Shown one piece after another: positions 21,201-29,983 of a stretch of DNA of 64,000 bases. Source of the DNA: Micromonospora gifhornensis (GTDB taxonomy: Bacteria; Actinomycetota; Actinomycetes; Mycobacteriales; Micromonosporaceae); assembly GCF_016863515.1 (NCBI RefSeq), contig NZ_BOPA01000017.1, positions 1-64,000 of the forward strand, in the 5' to 3' direction. How positions within the stretch are numbered: the stretch's first letter is position 1; each line of letters starts with the position of its first letter. A program made the position numbers and the translations under genes. The notes under the pieces are model-generated. The model worked only from the letters and a program-made list of their open reading frames with translations, made no database searches and was not told the origin of the DNA.

Positions 21201-22653
21201 TGACGTTCTTCGGCAGCTTGTAGCGCGCGAGCCGACCGTCGAGGTAGGCCCGTACGGCCTCGACGTCCACCGCCGCGCCGTCGCGTACCGTCACGATCGC
21301 CCACGGCACCTCGCCCCACCGTTCGTCGGGCACGCCGATGACCGCCGCCGCAGTGACCCCCTCCAACTCGCCGAGCAGTTGCTCGATCTCGGCGGGGTAG
21401 ATGTTCTCCCCGCCGGAGATGATCATGTCTTTCAGGCGGCCGGAGATGTGCAGGTAGCCGTCGGAATCCAGGTAGCCGAGGTCGCCCGAGCGGAACCACC
21501 CGTCCGGGGTGAACGCGTCGGCGGTCGACTCGGGCAGCCCGTGGTAGCCGGGGAAGACGTTCGGCCCGGCGATCTCGATCTCACCGACGCTGCCGGTGGG
21601 TGCCGGCTCGCCGCTCACGTCGGTGATCCGTACCTCGGTGAAGAAGTGCGGCAACCCGACGCTGCCCTGCTTGGCGCGGGTCATGTCCGGCGGCAGCGAG
21701 GTGGCGCCCGGTGACGCCTCGGTCATCCCGTACCCCTGGGAGAACGACAACCCCCGCGCCTCGTACGCGTTGAGGATGCGCGGCGGCACCGCCGAACCCC
21801 CGCAGGTCAGCTTCGCCAGCGTGGACAGGTCGGTCGAGGCCCAGTCGGGATGGTCGGCCATCAGCTGGTACGTGGTCGGTACCCCGCTGAGCATGGTGAC
21901 GCCGTGCCGTTCGATCTGGGCCAGCGCGCGCCCCGGCTCGAAGCCCTTCTCCAGCACCATCGTGGCGCCCTTGAGGATGACCGGAAGGGCCCCCATGCCC
22001 AGCGAGGCGACGTGGAACAGCGGCGAGATCATCAGTGCCACGTCGGTCGAGACGACGTCGTAGTCGACCACGCAGTTGATGGCGACCCACGTCAGGTTGC
22101 CGTGGGTCAGCACCGCGCCCTTGGCGCGGCCGGTGGTGCCGGAGGTGTAGACGATCGCCGCCGGGTCCCCGTGGTCGGTGGCGACAGGGCCGGCGGGATC
22201 GGTGGCAGCGGTGCGGGCCAGTCGCGCCAGCCCCGGCCGGTCCGCGTCGCCGTCACCGGTGATCACGACGTGCGGCGTCCGCGCGGCCGGCACGGCTGCG
22301 GCCACCCGGGACGCGAACTCGGGGTCGTGGATGAGCACCCGGGCACCGGAGTCGTCCAGGACGTGGGCGATCTCCGGTGCCGCGAGCCGGGTGTTGACCG
22401 GGACGAAGACGGCCCCCAACTGCGCCGCGCCGAACATCACCTGGAGGAACTCGGGACTGTTCTCACCCAGGTACGCGACCGCGTCGCCCTTGCCGACGCC
22501 CCGGTCGCGCAGCACGGCGGCGACCCGGTCGGTGGCGTCGGCAAGCTGGGCGTACGTCAACGTCGAGCCCTCGCCGTGGACGAGGGCGACCTTGTCGGGG
22601 GACTTGAGTCGACGCTTGGCCATCCAGACGCCGATTCCGTGCTGGTGCATCAT
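21124..22653 (-). CDS. AMP-dependent acyl-CoA ligase (hydroxycinnamate CoA ligase candidate)
   Basis: A 509-residue ANL-superfamily enzyme. The P-loop-like AMP motif is YTSGTTGRAKGA, the adenine-site motif GYGMTEASPG, then GWFRSGDLGYLDSDGY and the C-terminal catalytic lysine region PRTASGKVRKADL. It joins a carboxylic acid to CoA using ATP. It ends an apparent five-gene catabolic cluster: SDR, amidohydrolase, MaoC, ligase on one strand with a MarR regulator divergent. This gene set is the one described for p-hydroxycinnamate (CouL-type) catabolism in Rhodococcus, so p-coumarate or ferulate is the likely substrate. AGGAG precedes two adjacent ATG codons. Confidence 0.9.
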   Translation of the reverse strand: MMHQHGIGVWMAKRRLKSPDKVALVHGEGSTLTYAQLADATDRVAAVLRDRGVGKGDAVAYLGENSPEFLQVMFGAAQLGAVFVPVNTRLAAPEIAHVLDDSGARVLIHDPEFASRVAAAVPAARTPHVVITGDGDADRPGLARLARTAATDPAGPVATDHGDPAAIVYTSGTTGRAKGAVLTHGNLTWVAINCVVDYDVVSTDVALMISPLFHVASLGMGALPVILKGATMVLEKGFEPGRALAQIERHGVTMLSGVPTTYQLMADHPDWASTDLSTLAKLTCGGSAVPPRILNAYEARGLSFSQGYGMTEASPGATSLPPDMTRAKQGSVGLPHFFTEVRITDVSGEPAPTGSVGEIEIAGPNVFPGYHGLPESTADAFTPDGWFRSGDLGYLDSDGYLHISGRLKDMIISGGENIYPAEIEQLLGELEGVTAAAVIGVPDERWGEVPWAIVTVRDGAAVDVEAVRAYLDGRLARYKLPKNVIIVDELPRTASGKVRKADLRARFGV

Positions 22654-22733
22654 CAGTCTCCTGGTGGTGGAGGTGGTGTGCTCACCCGGCCCGGCTGACC
22701 CCCCGCTCGGGCGTGAACCCTGTCAGCGCCGGC

Positions 22734-23186
22734 TCAGGCGTAGAAGCGGTACAGCCCACGGGCGACGACCGCCGGCTTGGTGCCGCCTTCGATCTCGATG
22801 GTCTGGTCGACGGCGATCTGGTAGCCACCCCGGACCTCGGTGACCTCGGCGATGGTGGCCCGCATGCGCACCCGGGAACCGACAGTGACCGGCGCCGGGA
22901 AGCGGACCTTGTCCAGGCCGTAGTTCACCTTCGTGGTCACCCCCTTGACCTCCAGCAGCTCGGTCCAGAAGGGAACGGCCAGCGAGAGGGTGAGGAAGCC
23001 GTGCGCGATCGGCGCGCCGAACGGGCCGGTCTTCGCCCGCTCCGGGTCGACGTGGATCCACTGGTGGTCGTCGGTGGCGTCGGCGAAGAGGTTCACCTGG
23101 TCCTGGGTGACCGTCCGGTACTCGGTGTAACCGAGGTCGGTGCCGGCGAGGTCGGCGAGCTGGTCGTAGGCGATGGTGGTCGTCAT
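22734..23186 (-). CDS. MaoC-like enoyl-CoA hydratase
   Basis: A 150-residue single hotdog domain. The hydratase-2 motif is seen as FADATDDHQWIHVD...GPFGAPIAHGFLTLSL, with the conserved Asp and His of the R-hydratase active site. Start ATG 23186 follows GAGAGGAACCGCC. Between the ligase and the amidohydrolase genes, it would hydrate the double bond of the cinnamoyl-CoA side chain to a beta-hydroxyacyl-CoA. The step is assigned from context. Confidence 0.88.
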   Translation of the reverse strand: MTTTIAYDQLADLAGTDLGYTEYRTVTQDQVNLFADATDDHQWIHVDPERAKTGPFGAPIAHGFLTLSLAVPFWTELLEVKGVTTKVNYGLDKVRFPAPVTVGSRVRMRATIAEVTEVRGGYQIAVDQTIEIEGGTKPAVVARGLYRFYA

Positions 23187-23203
23187 GGCGGTTCCTCTCG
23201 TCG

Positions 23204-24085
23204 TCACCGGGCAAGGCGCAGCAGGCGGGCCGCGTTGTCCTTGAGGATGCCCGGAAGCACGTCGGGCTTGAGGTCGGTGGCCGCCACATCGCGCAGCCAG
23301 CGGTCGGGGGTGATCAGTGGAAAGTCGGTGCCGAAGAGCACCCGGTGCTTGAGCATCGAGTTGGCGTAGCGCACCAACTCGGCCGGGAAGTACTTCGGGC
23401 TCCAACCGGACAGGTCGATCCAGGTGTTGTGCTTGTGGGTGGCCACCGACAGCGCTTCGTCCTGCCACGGCACCGACGGGTGGGCCATGATGATCTGCAG
23501 GTCCGGGAAGTCGGCGGCGATCGGGTCGAGCAGCATCGGGTTGGACAGCCCCAGCCGCAGACCGTAGCCGCCCGGGGTGCCCGCGCCGATGCCGGTCTGT
23601 CCGGTGTGGAAGATGGCGGGCAGGCCCGCGCGTTCGATCAGCGCCCACAGTGGTGCGTACTTCTCGTGGCTCGGGTCGAAACCCTGCACGGTGGGGTGGA
23701 ACTTGAATCCGCGTACGCCCTCGTCATCGATCAGCCGGGCGGCGAGTTCGAGGGCCGCTTCGCCGGTGCGCGGGTCGACCGAGCCGAAGGGGATCAGCAC
23801 GTCGGCGTGCTCGGCCGCGGCGCGGGCGATGTCGGCGCTGGACAACGGCGGATGCTTGAGCTGCGTACGGGCGTCGACGGTGAAGACGACGGCGGCCATG
23901 TTGCGCTCGCGGTAGTACTGCGCCACCGCGTCGACGGCGGGGCGCGGCCCGTCGGTGCGGAAGTACTTCGACACCGCCGCCACGAGTGGCTCGGGCAGCG
24001 AGGCGTGACCGTGGTCGTCGACCTCGATGTGGACGTGCATGTCGATCGCCGTGACGGCGTCGAGGTCGATCGCGGGCTGGTACAT
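23204..24085 (-). CDS. amidohydrolase family protein (aryl beta-ketoacyl-CoA hydrolase candidate)
   Basis: A 293-residue amidohydrolase_2 (ACMSD-like) enzyme. Metal-site motifs are DMHVHIE near residue 15, FKFHPTVQGF, FHTGQTG, MAHPSVPW and GTDFPLITPD. In Rhodococcus p-hydroxycinnamate catabolism an amidohydrolase of this family (CouO) cleaves the beta-ketoacyl-CoA to hydroxybenzoate, and the gene neighbours match. Start chosen at ATG 24085 behind GAAGGTGCCCCTC; the reading frame stays open further upstream but there it overlaps the SDR gene in another frame and looks like noise. Confidence 0.87.
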   Translation of the reverse strand: MYQPAIDLDAVTAIDMHVHIEVDDHGHASLPEPLVAAVSKYFRTDGPRPAVDAVAQYYRERNMAAVVFTVDARTQLKHPPLSSADIARAAAEHADVLIPFGSVDPRTGEAALELAARLIDDEGVRGFKFHPTVQGFDPSHEKYAPLWALIERAGLPAIFHTGQTGIGAGTPGGYGLRLGLSNPMLLDPIAADFPDLQIIMAHPSVPWQDEALSVATHKHNTWIDLSGWSPKYFPAELVRYANSMLKHRVLFGTDFPLITPDRWLRDVAATDLKPDVLPGILKDNAARLLRLAR

Positions 24086-24123
24086 GAGGGGCACCTTCGT
24101 CGGGCGGGGTGGCGTCGGGCGGA

Positions 24124-25053
24124 TCAGGAGGCCGCGGGCTTGAACTCCTCGGGCAGCTCGGGGAAGCGTTCGCCGACGCTCTGCAGGGCGGTGGCGAACT
24201 CGGTCGGCCAGGCCTGCACCAGCGCCTCGTAGCTCCAGCCGCCCTCGTGGTAGGCGGTCAGCGCCGCCTCCGGGTGGGTCCAGATCTGCAGGCGGTCGCC
24301 GCCGACGCCGATCACCTGGCCGGTCACCCCGGCCGCCGCGTCGGAGCCGAGGAAGGCGATCAGCCCGGCCACGTCGTCGGAGGTGCCGAAGCCGAGGTCG
24401 TGGCGGAAGAACGCGGGCATCGGCTCGCCGTTCGCCTCGGCCTGCACGGCGGCGGCGAAGTAGGGCACGGTCGCGGTCATCGCGGTCGCCGCCACCGGTA
24501 CGACGGTGTTTGCGGTGATGCCGGCCCGCTTGAGCTCCAGCGCCCAGGTGCGGACCATGCCCACGATGCCCGCCTTGGCGGCCGCGTAGTTGGTCTGGCC
24601 GAAGGTGCCCCGCTGCCCGGTGGGCGAGCCGATGCAGATGATCCGGCCACCCTCGCCGGCCTGCCGCATGTGCAGCACCGCCTCGCGCACGGTGGTGAAG
24701 GTGCCGCGCAGGTGCACGTTGATCACCGTGTCGAAGTCGTCGTCGCTCATCTTCCACAGCACCGTGTCGCGCAGCACGCCCGCGTTGGTGACCAGGATGT
24801 CGAGTCGCCCGAACTCCTCGACCGCGGCGGTGACCAGTTGCTTCGCCGTCTCGGTGGGGCCGACCGGTGCGGTCACCGCGACGGCCCGCCCACCGGAGGC
24901 CTGGATCGCCGCGACCGCGTCGGCCGTGACGTCGGCGTCGACGTCGTTGACCACGACGGACGCCCCCCGGCGGGCCAGCTCCTTGGCGTAGGCGAGGCCG
25001 AGACCCCGACCGGATCCGGTGACGATCGCGACTTTGCCGTCAAGTGGTGACAT
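24124..25053 (-). CDS. SDR dehydrogenase of the hydroxycinnamate cluster
   Basis: A 309-residue SDR starting at ATG 25053 behind AAAGGAGCACCTCT. The cofactor motif is TGSGRGLG, followed by NAG and the YAAAK active site. It is of the FabG-like, 3-hydroxyacyl-CoA dehydrogenase style with a longer C-terminus. It is the promoter-proximal gene of the four-gene catabolic run and would oxidise the beta-hydroxyacyl-CoA to the beta-ketoacyl-CoA used by the amidohydrolase. The divergent MarR regulator starts 85 bp away. Confidence 0.88.
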   Translation of the reverse strand: MSPLDGKVAIVTGSGRGLGLAYAKELARRGASVVVNDVDADVTADAVAAIQASGGRAVAVTAPVGPTETAKQLVTAAVEEFGRLDILVTNAGVLRDTVLWKMSDDDFDTVINVHLRGTFTTVREAVLHMRQAGEGGRIICIGSPTGQRGTFGQTNYAAAKAGIVGMVRTWALELKRAGITANTVVPVAATAMTATVPYFAAAVQAEANGEPMPAFFRHDLGFGTSDDVAGLIAFLGSDAAAGVTGQVIGVGGDRLQIWTHPEAALTAYHEGGWSYEALVQAWPTEFATALQSVGERFPELPEEFKPAAS

Positions 25054-25095
25054 AGAGGTGCTCCTTTGCGTCCACGCCGATCTGAGCACGAATCG

Positions 25096-25108
25096 TTGAA
25101 AAAGTCAA
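25096..25108. promoter_or_regulatory. candidate MarR operator in divergent promoter
   Basis: An AT-rich stretch in the 85-bp divergent region holds TTGA-N5-TCAA (25096-25108), an inverted repeat of the size bound by MarR-family dimers. It lies between the SDR and marR-type genes and would let one protein control both directions. Confidence 0.4.
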
Positions 25109-25138
25109 TTATTTGTGAAGCTTGCTACCATCGTCGTC

Positions 25139-25606
25139 ATGTCCCCTATCGGAAAGACCCGGCCGACCGGACGCGACCGGCTGCGGGACAGCGTGCTCGC
25201 CGGGGACCTGAGCTTTCTGCTGGCCCGCGCCAACGCCCTCACCCTCGCCGCAGCCAACGCGGCGTTGGCCGAACACGGGCTCAAGGCCCGCTCCTACTCG
25301 GTGCTCGCGCTCGCCGCCGACGACGTCCGTCCCACCCAGCGGGAGCTCGCCGAGTTCCTGCGGCTGGATCCGAGTCAGGTCGTGGCGCTTGTCGACGGGC
25401 TGGAGAAACGCCAGCTCGTCGAGCGGCAGACCGACCCCGCCGACCGCCGCGCCAACGTCCTCGTCGCCACCGACGCCGGTCGGGCCCTGTTCGCCCAGGC
25501 ACAGGAGTCCGCGCGGGCCGTGGAACTGGGTCTGCTGGCCGCCGTCACGCCGCAGGACCATGAGCGGCTGGCCCAACTGCTGCGGCTGCTGGCCTTCCCC
25601 GACTGA
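25139..25606 (+). CDS. MarR-family transcriptional regulator (CouR-like)
   Basis: A 155-residue MarR protein with a winged helix (RPTQRELAEFLRLDPSQVVALVDGLEKRQLVERQ in parts) and the wing motif DPADRRANVLVATDAGR. It is divergent from the SDR-amidohydrolase-MaoC-ligase run, the position of CouR, which responds to hydroxycinnamoyl-CoA in Rhodococcus. ATG 25139 has no clear ribosome site; TACCAT eight bases upstream suggests a leaderless message. GTG 25115 is the alternative start. Confidence 0.88.
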   Translation: MSPIGKTRPTGRDRLRDSVLAGDLSFLLARANALTLAAANAALAEHGLKARSYSVLALAADDVRPTQRELAEFLRLDPSQVVALVDGLEKRQLVERQTDPADRRANVLVATDAGRALFAQAQESARAVELGLLAAVTPQDHERLAQLLRLLAFPD

Positions 25607-25668
25607 CGCCGTGACCGGGCGGCACCTGCGATGGCACCGCCCGGTCCCGGTCTGCAACCGTGCGACCG

Positions 25669-28137
25669 CTACGCGGCGCAGTCGACGGCCGCGTGTCCGC
25701 GGATCACCGCGGTCGTCACCGCCTCGCCGTCGAGCGACCCGGTGACACGTACCGTCGCCGTGCCGGTCGGCAGGGCCGCCACCCGCGTGGCGAACTGCTG
25801 GAAGGCGTTGCCGCCCGGTGCCACGTCCGCGAACGACCGCTCGCCGTGCGCGGTCTCCAGCGCGACGTCCACCGGCGCGTCGTGGTCGTTGCGCGCCTGC
25901 ACCGCCACGTACGCCCGGCCGGCGATGCACCGCGCCTGCACGGTCACCGTCACCGGCAGCACCGGTCGCACCTGGGGCTCGGGTGACCAGCGGATCCAGG
26001 TGTCGGCCAGCGGCACCTGACCGACGCCGGGCTTCGACCAGTCACAGACACCGCCGGGGAAGACCGTCTGCAGGCGCTGCCACTGCTCGTCGGTGAAGCT
26101 CACCCCGTACGACTCCCGGCTCAGGGGCGTGAGCTGGCACTTGAGCACGGCGGAGGTGGTCGGCCCACCGGCGACCACACGCGGGTTGCGGTGGAACGGG
26201 AACAGCTGGTTGCACTGGGCCGCCGGGTCCAGGGTCAACGCCTCGGTGATCCGGTCACCGTTGGCCGCGATGCAGCCGTCGGCCAGGCCCTCGGGCCGGG
26301 ACAACCGGGTCAGCGTCACGTCGTCCAGCTCCGGTTGTGCCGCCGCCAGCGTCGTCCGGGCGGTCAGCCAGGTCTCCATGCCCTCCAGCGCGAGGGTAGA
26401 GGCGGTGTCGGCGGCAGCGCCCGGTGCGGCGGTGATGCTGATGTGGTTGTCGGCGTTGCCGTTGGCCGCGACGATCCGCTCCCGCATCGTCCAGGACCGG
26501 AACCGGTCGTGGAAGTCGCCGGACGGGTCGGTGTAGCCCCGGGTCTCGATGATCGGCGTCCAGCGCAGGCCGCCGTCGAACTGGTTGATCCGGCCCGTCT
26601 CGTACGCCACCTTGAGCGCGTCGACGTCCGCCGAGGTGCGCTGCGGGGTGCGGTTGCCCTGCACGTCGAGGCCGCCGATGCCCTCGTTGAGCCGGACGAA
26701 CTGCTCCGGGGTGATCGTGCCCGCCTGGAGGGTCTCCAGGCCGTACTGCACGCCGACGGTGTCCGGGATGATCGGGCGACCGAAGCCGGTGGCCGGGTCG
26801 ACGCCGTACACGTTGGAGATGAAGTCGGCCATCGCGCACCGCAGGCCGGTCGGGTTGGTGACCGGGTGGTACCGCTGCGCCGCCGGGACGTGGGCCGGGC
26901 AGTTGGCCGGCCAGTCGACACCGTCGAAGAACTGGTAGCCGAAGCAGGTGTTCGGGCTGGCGAAGCCGGTCACCGCGGTGTGCTGCGCGGTGGACAGGCC
27001 GGCGGCGGAGGCGGCCTGGCTGATGAAGCGGCACTCGTGACCGCTGACGGTCGTGGAACGCTCGTCCGGGTAGCCGATCTGGCCGATCACGCCGTCGATG
27101 ATGCCGGGGTACGCGTTGGAGATCAGCAACTGCTGCATGGTGCCGGCCGAGCCGCCCCAACCCATGGTGAAGGCGGGCACCCCGTACGTCTCGACGAAGT
27201 GCTCCTTGACCATCATCGCGGTCTCGGCGGAGGTCACGTCGTTGCAGTTGTTGGCGAACACGTTGAACGTGGAACTGGCCACCGCGTAGCCCCGGCTGAG
27301 CAGCCCGTGGTCCAGGACTCCGCCGGTGCTGGTGGCCTGGGTGTAGCCGATGCCGCAGGCGCCGCCGAAGGTGTAGACCAGCCGTTCGTTCCAGCCGTCG
27401 GTGGCCGTCCACGGGTCGGGCAGGGCGGTGCCCGGCTGGTGCAGCAGCGCGATCTCGTAGACCGCCCGGTTGATGGTGCCCCGCTCGATGCGCACGACGT
27501 ACGGCACGGTGCGGCCGTCGATGGTGGTGGTCGTGGCCACGTTGCCGGGCAGCGGACCGTCGGGCAGGGCGGTGAAGCTGCCGGCGGTGGTGCGGTACTG
27601 ATACGTCACGCGTGGCGTCGCCACGTGGCAGTTCTCGTCGACCGGCCCGAGGTTCCAGGGGCTGCCGGAGGCGGTGCAGAACAGCGGGATGTGCGGGCCG
27701 GAGAAGACCGGGCCCTGCGCGGGGTGGTTGACGAGCGTCACGTCGGCCGTCGGGCGGCCCTGCCCGTTGCCGTTGGACCGGATCTGAAGGGTGTTGTCGC
27801 CGAGCGCCAGGTCGTCGACGAGGCCGAGCAGCGTACGGCCGTCGCCGATCGGGCGGAACTGGCTGGTCAGGTTGCGGCCGTCGAGGTGAACCCTGACCTG
27901 GTGCGGTGGAACGTTGCGGGGCACGTCGATGCGGACCAGGGCGTCCCCGCCGCTGACCAGGTCGGCGCGGGTGGAGACGACCTCCACGTCGAAGGTGCGG
28001 TCGACGCCCGCCTGGGGCGGCGGTGCGGCCAGGGCGGGCACCGCTGGACCGCCGACGAGTGTGCTGGCGACGATCGCGGTCAGGGCGAGTTTCCAGGGTC
28101 GTTGCGGAGATTTCTCCCGTGATCGACGTGCGTGCAT
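25669..28137 (-). CDS. large secreted DUF6351-like protein, possible esterase
   Basis: An 822-residue exported protein beginning at ATG 28137 behind AAAGGGGCC. The signal peptide has an Arg/Lys-rich start and ends near PALAAPP (about residue 38). A beta-rich N-terminal part (about 45-150) precedes an alpha/beta-hydrolase-like region. The region contains GWGGSAGTMQQ, a G-x-S-x-G nucleophile elbow, in a setting like that of tannases and feruloyl esterases. Many Cys residues suggest disulfides. I recall this layout as DUF6351; no activity is established for it that I know. Between aromatic-acid genes, a secreted aryl esterase is a reasonable guess. Confidence 0.78.
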   Translation of the reverse strand: MHARRSREKSPQRPWKLALTAIVASTLVGGPAVPALAAPPPQAGVDRTFDVEVVSTRADLVSGGDALVRIDVPRNVPPHQVRVHLDGRNLTSQFRPIGDGRTLLGLVDDLALGDNTLQIRSNGNGQGRPTADVTLVNHPAQGPVFSGPHIPLFCTASGSPWNLGPVDENCHVATPRVTYQYRTTAGSFTALPDGPLPGNVATTTTIDGRTVPYVVRIERGTINRAVYEIALLHQPGTALPDPWTATDGWNERLVYTFGGACGIGYTQATSTGGVLDHGLLSRGYAVASSTFNVFANNCNDVTSAETAMMVKEHFVETYGVPAFTMGWGGSAGTMQQLLISNAYPGIIDGVIGQIGYPDERSTTVSGHECRFISQAASAAGLSTAQHTAVTGFASPNTCFGYQFFDGVDWPANCPAHVPAAQRYHPVTNPTGLRCAMADFISNVYGVDPATGFGRPIIPDTVGVQYGLETLQAGTITPEQFVRLNEGIGGLDVQGNRTPQRTSADVDALKVAYETGRINQFDGGLRWTPIIETRGYTDPSGDFHDRFRSWTMRERIVAANGNADNHISITAAPGAAADTASTLALEGMETWLTARTTLAAAQPELDDVTLTRLSRPEGLADGCIAANGDRITEALTLDPAAQCNQLFPFHRNPRVVAGGPTTSAVLKCQLTPLSRESYGVSFTDEQWQRLQTVFPGGVCDWSKPGVGQVPLADTWIRWSPEPQVRPVLPVTVTVQARCIAGRAYVAVQARNDHDAPVDVALETAHGERSFADVAPGGNAFQQFATRVAALPTGTATVRVTGSLDGEAVTTAVIRGHAAVDCAA

Positions 28138-28243
28138 AGCAGGGCCCCTTTCAGCCGGGAACGGGCGGCTGGACCTCCTGGTCACATGTGCACGGGGAAC
28201 CTAATGCGAATTCTGATCGCGCGTCAACGAATCTGCAATGTAT

Positions 28244-29146
28244 CTACTTCAGACGCGACTTCGCGCCGTCCGCCGCGTGGTCGGGAGTCTGGACGAGTTC
28301 CTCGAAACGCTGCTGCGCCGGCCGGGCCAACGCCGCGGAGGTCTCCAGGAACATCGCCCGAGCCTGGGCGCGGGGGAAGGAGGCGGGCAGGAACATCGCC
28401 GGCAGGTCCGGGTCCTCACCCACCAGCGCCCGCCAGTCGTTGACCATCTCGGTACGCCGCACGAGCGCCTGCGCGGGTGACACCTCGCCCGCGGCGGCCG
28501 GCCAGGCCAGATCCCGGTAACGCTCCAGGAAGGACTGGTAACCGGCAGCCAACTCGTCGATCCGCCACGCCGCCTCGAGCCGGGCCCGGCCACCGGGCAG
28601 CAGATCCAGGTCGGTGGCGCGCAACACCACCGCATCACTGACGCCGAGTTCGCTCAACTGCTCGCGTACCTCGTCGAAGCGGTCGTGCGGGGTGACCCAG
28701 GTGCCGTCGTACAACGGCGAGAAGGTCAACCAGCGCAGCCGGGCCCGCAGCAGCCGACGCTGGTTCGCGTCGTCAAGCGGCAGGGTGAACGCGATAAGGG
28801 TCCACCTGCCGTCCCAGCTGCTCTCGTCGGTGCTGGCGAAGATGCGCCGGCCCCCGCGCTGGAGGATCTGCGCCGCCGACTCGGTCAACCGGTAGCTGGT
28901 CCGGCGGCCCTCCTTGGTCCGCTCCAGCACCCCGCGCTGGGTCAGCCGGCTGAGCGTCGCGCGGGCGTTGGCCGGCGCGATGTCGAATTCGGTAAGCACC
29001 GCGACCAGACCGCCGGAGGGCAGCGGCGCGTGCCCGGCACGCCAGTAGTCCCCGAGCAACGTCACAAGCAGCCGTTGCGCCCGCGCCCGACCGACCGCCG
29101 CCGCGCCGTCCGTGGGCGGCTCCAGCGCGTGATGGAGGTCGGACAT
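28244..29146 (-). CDS. second PaaX-family transcriptional regulator
   Basis: A 300-residue PaaX protein: winged helix (NARATLSRLTQRGVLERTKEG), middle domain (WDGRWTLIAFTLPLDDANQRRL), helical C-terminus. It is distinct in sequence from the PaaX protein at 20268. It starts 9 bp after the IclR gene stop, so it ends the Rieske oxygenase operon. It probably senses an aryl-CoA and controls this operon or the secreted protein gene downstream. Confidence 0.9.
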   Translation of the reverse strand: MSDLHHALEPPTDGAAAVGRARAQRLLVTLLGDYWRAGHAPLPSGGLVAVLTEFDIAPANARATLSRLTQRGVLERTKEGRRTSYRLTESAAQILQRGGRRIFASTDESSWDGRWTLIAFTLPLDDANQRRLLRARLRWLTFSPLYDGTWVTPHDRFDEVREQLSELGVSDAVVLRATDLDLLPGGRARLEAAWRIDELAAGYQSFLERYRDLAWPAAAGEVSPAQALVRRTEMVNDWRALVGEDPDLPAMFLPASFPRAQARAMFLETSAALARPAQQRFEELVQTPDHAADGAKSRLK

Positions 29147-29155
29147 CCGGATAAA

Positions 29156-29953
29156 TTACTGCGTCTCAGAACGCGTCGGCGACGGCACCCGACCGGGTGA
29201 CCGGCGGTACGAGGTGCCCAGCGCCCGGGACAGCACCCGGCCTGCCGCCTGCACCAGCGGCGCCAGCGCCAACGGGTCCGCGCGGTCGTGGGCCACCACG
29301 AGCGAGATGGCGGCCACCACACCGTCGGATCCCCGGATGGGCGCGGCGACCGAGAGCGCGTCCATGGTGACCTGGCGGTCGCTGACCGCGTACCCGACCC
29401 GACGCACCTCGGCCAGACACCGGCGCAACCGCCTCGGGTCGGTGATGGTCAGCTCGGTGTACCGCTCCAGCGGTGCGGCCAGCACCTGCTCCTGGACCTC
29501 GGCCGGCGCGTAGGCGAGCAGGACCAGCCCGACCCCGGTGGCGTGCAGCGCGAACCGCCCCCCGACCCGGGTGAGCACCGGCACCGCGTGCCGACCGGCG
29601 ATCCGCTCGATGAAGACGAGTTCCAGGCCCTGCCGGACGGCGAGCTGGACGTTCTCGTGGGTCACCTCGTAGAGGTCTTCCATGATCGGCAGCGCCAGCT
29701 CGCGCAGCCCCAGACCCCGGGGTGCCAGGGAACCGACCTCCCACAGCCGCAGGCCGATGCGGTACCGCCCGTCGTCGCCACGCTCCAGCGCACCCCAGGC
29801 GACCAGTTCCGCCGCGCGGCGGTGGGCGGTGGGCAGCGGCAGCCCGGCGCGGCGGGCCAGCTCGGTCAGGGTCAACGCCGGGGTGGCGGGGGTGAACGCG
29901 TCCAGCAGCGCCAGCACCTTGCTGGTGACCGACCGGCCGGGCTGCGCGTCCAC
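29156..29953 (-). CDS. IclR-family transcriptional regulator
   Basis: A 265-residue IclR protein starting at GTG 29953. An N-terminal winged helix (LTLTELARRAGLPLPTAHRR) precedes the effector-binding domain (TGVGLVLLAYAP, VAAPIRGSDGVVAAISLV). IclR proteins commonly sense small aromatic acids such as protocatechuate or 4-hydroxybenzoate. It is the fourth gene of the Rieske operon, 30 bp after the reductase gene. The inverted repeat at 32242-32260 in the operon promoter is its likely binding site. Confidence 0.92.
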   Translation of the reverse strand: MDAQPGRSVTSKVLALLDAFTPATPALTLTELARRAGLPLPTAHRRAAELVAWGALERGDDGRYRIGLRLWEVGSLAPRGLGLRELALPIMEDLYEVTHENVQLAVRQGLELVFIERIAGRHAVPVLTRVGGRFALHATGVGLVLLAYAPAEVQEQVLAAPLERYTELTITDPRRLRRCLAEVRRVGYAVSDRQVTMDALSVAAPIRGSDGVVAAISLVVAHDRADPLALAPLVQAAGRVLSRALGTSYRRSPGRVPSPTRSETQ

Positions 29954-29983
29954 CCCGCCATCATCCCGCCTGCGCCGGGCGCG

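Noticed and set aside
24086..24757. Upstream extension of the amidohydrolase frame
   Set aside because: It overlaps the SDR gene on the same strand in another frame and shows no family sequence; ATG 24085 gives the usual length.
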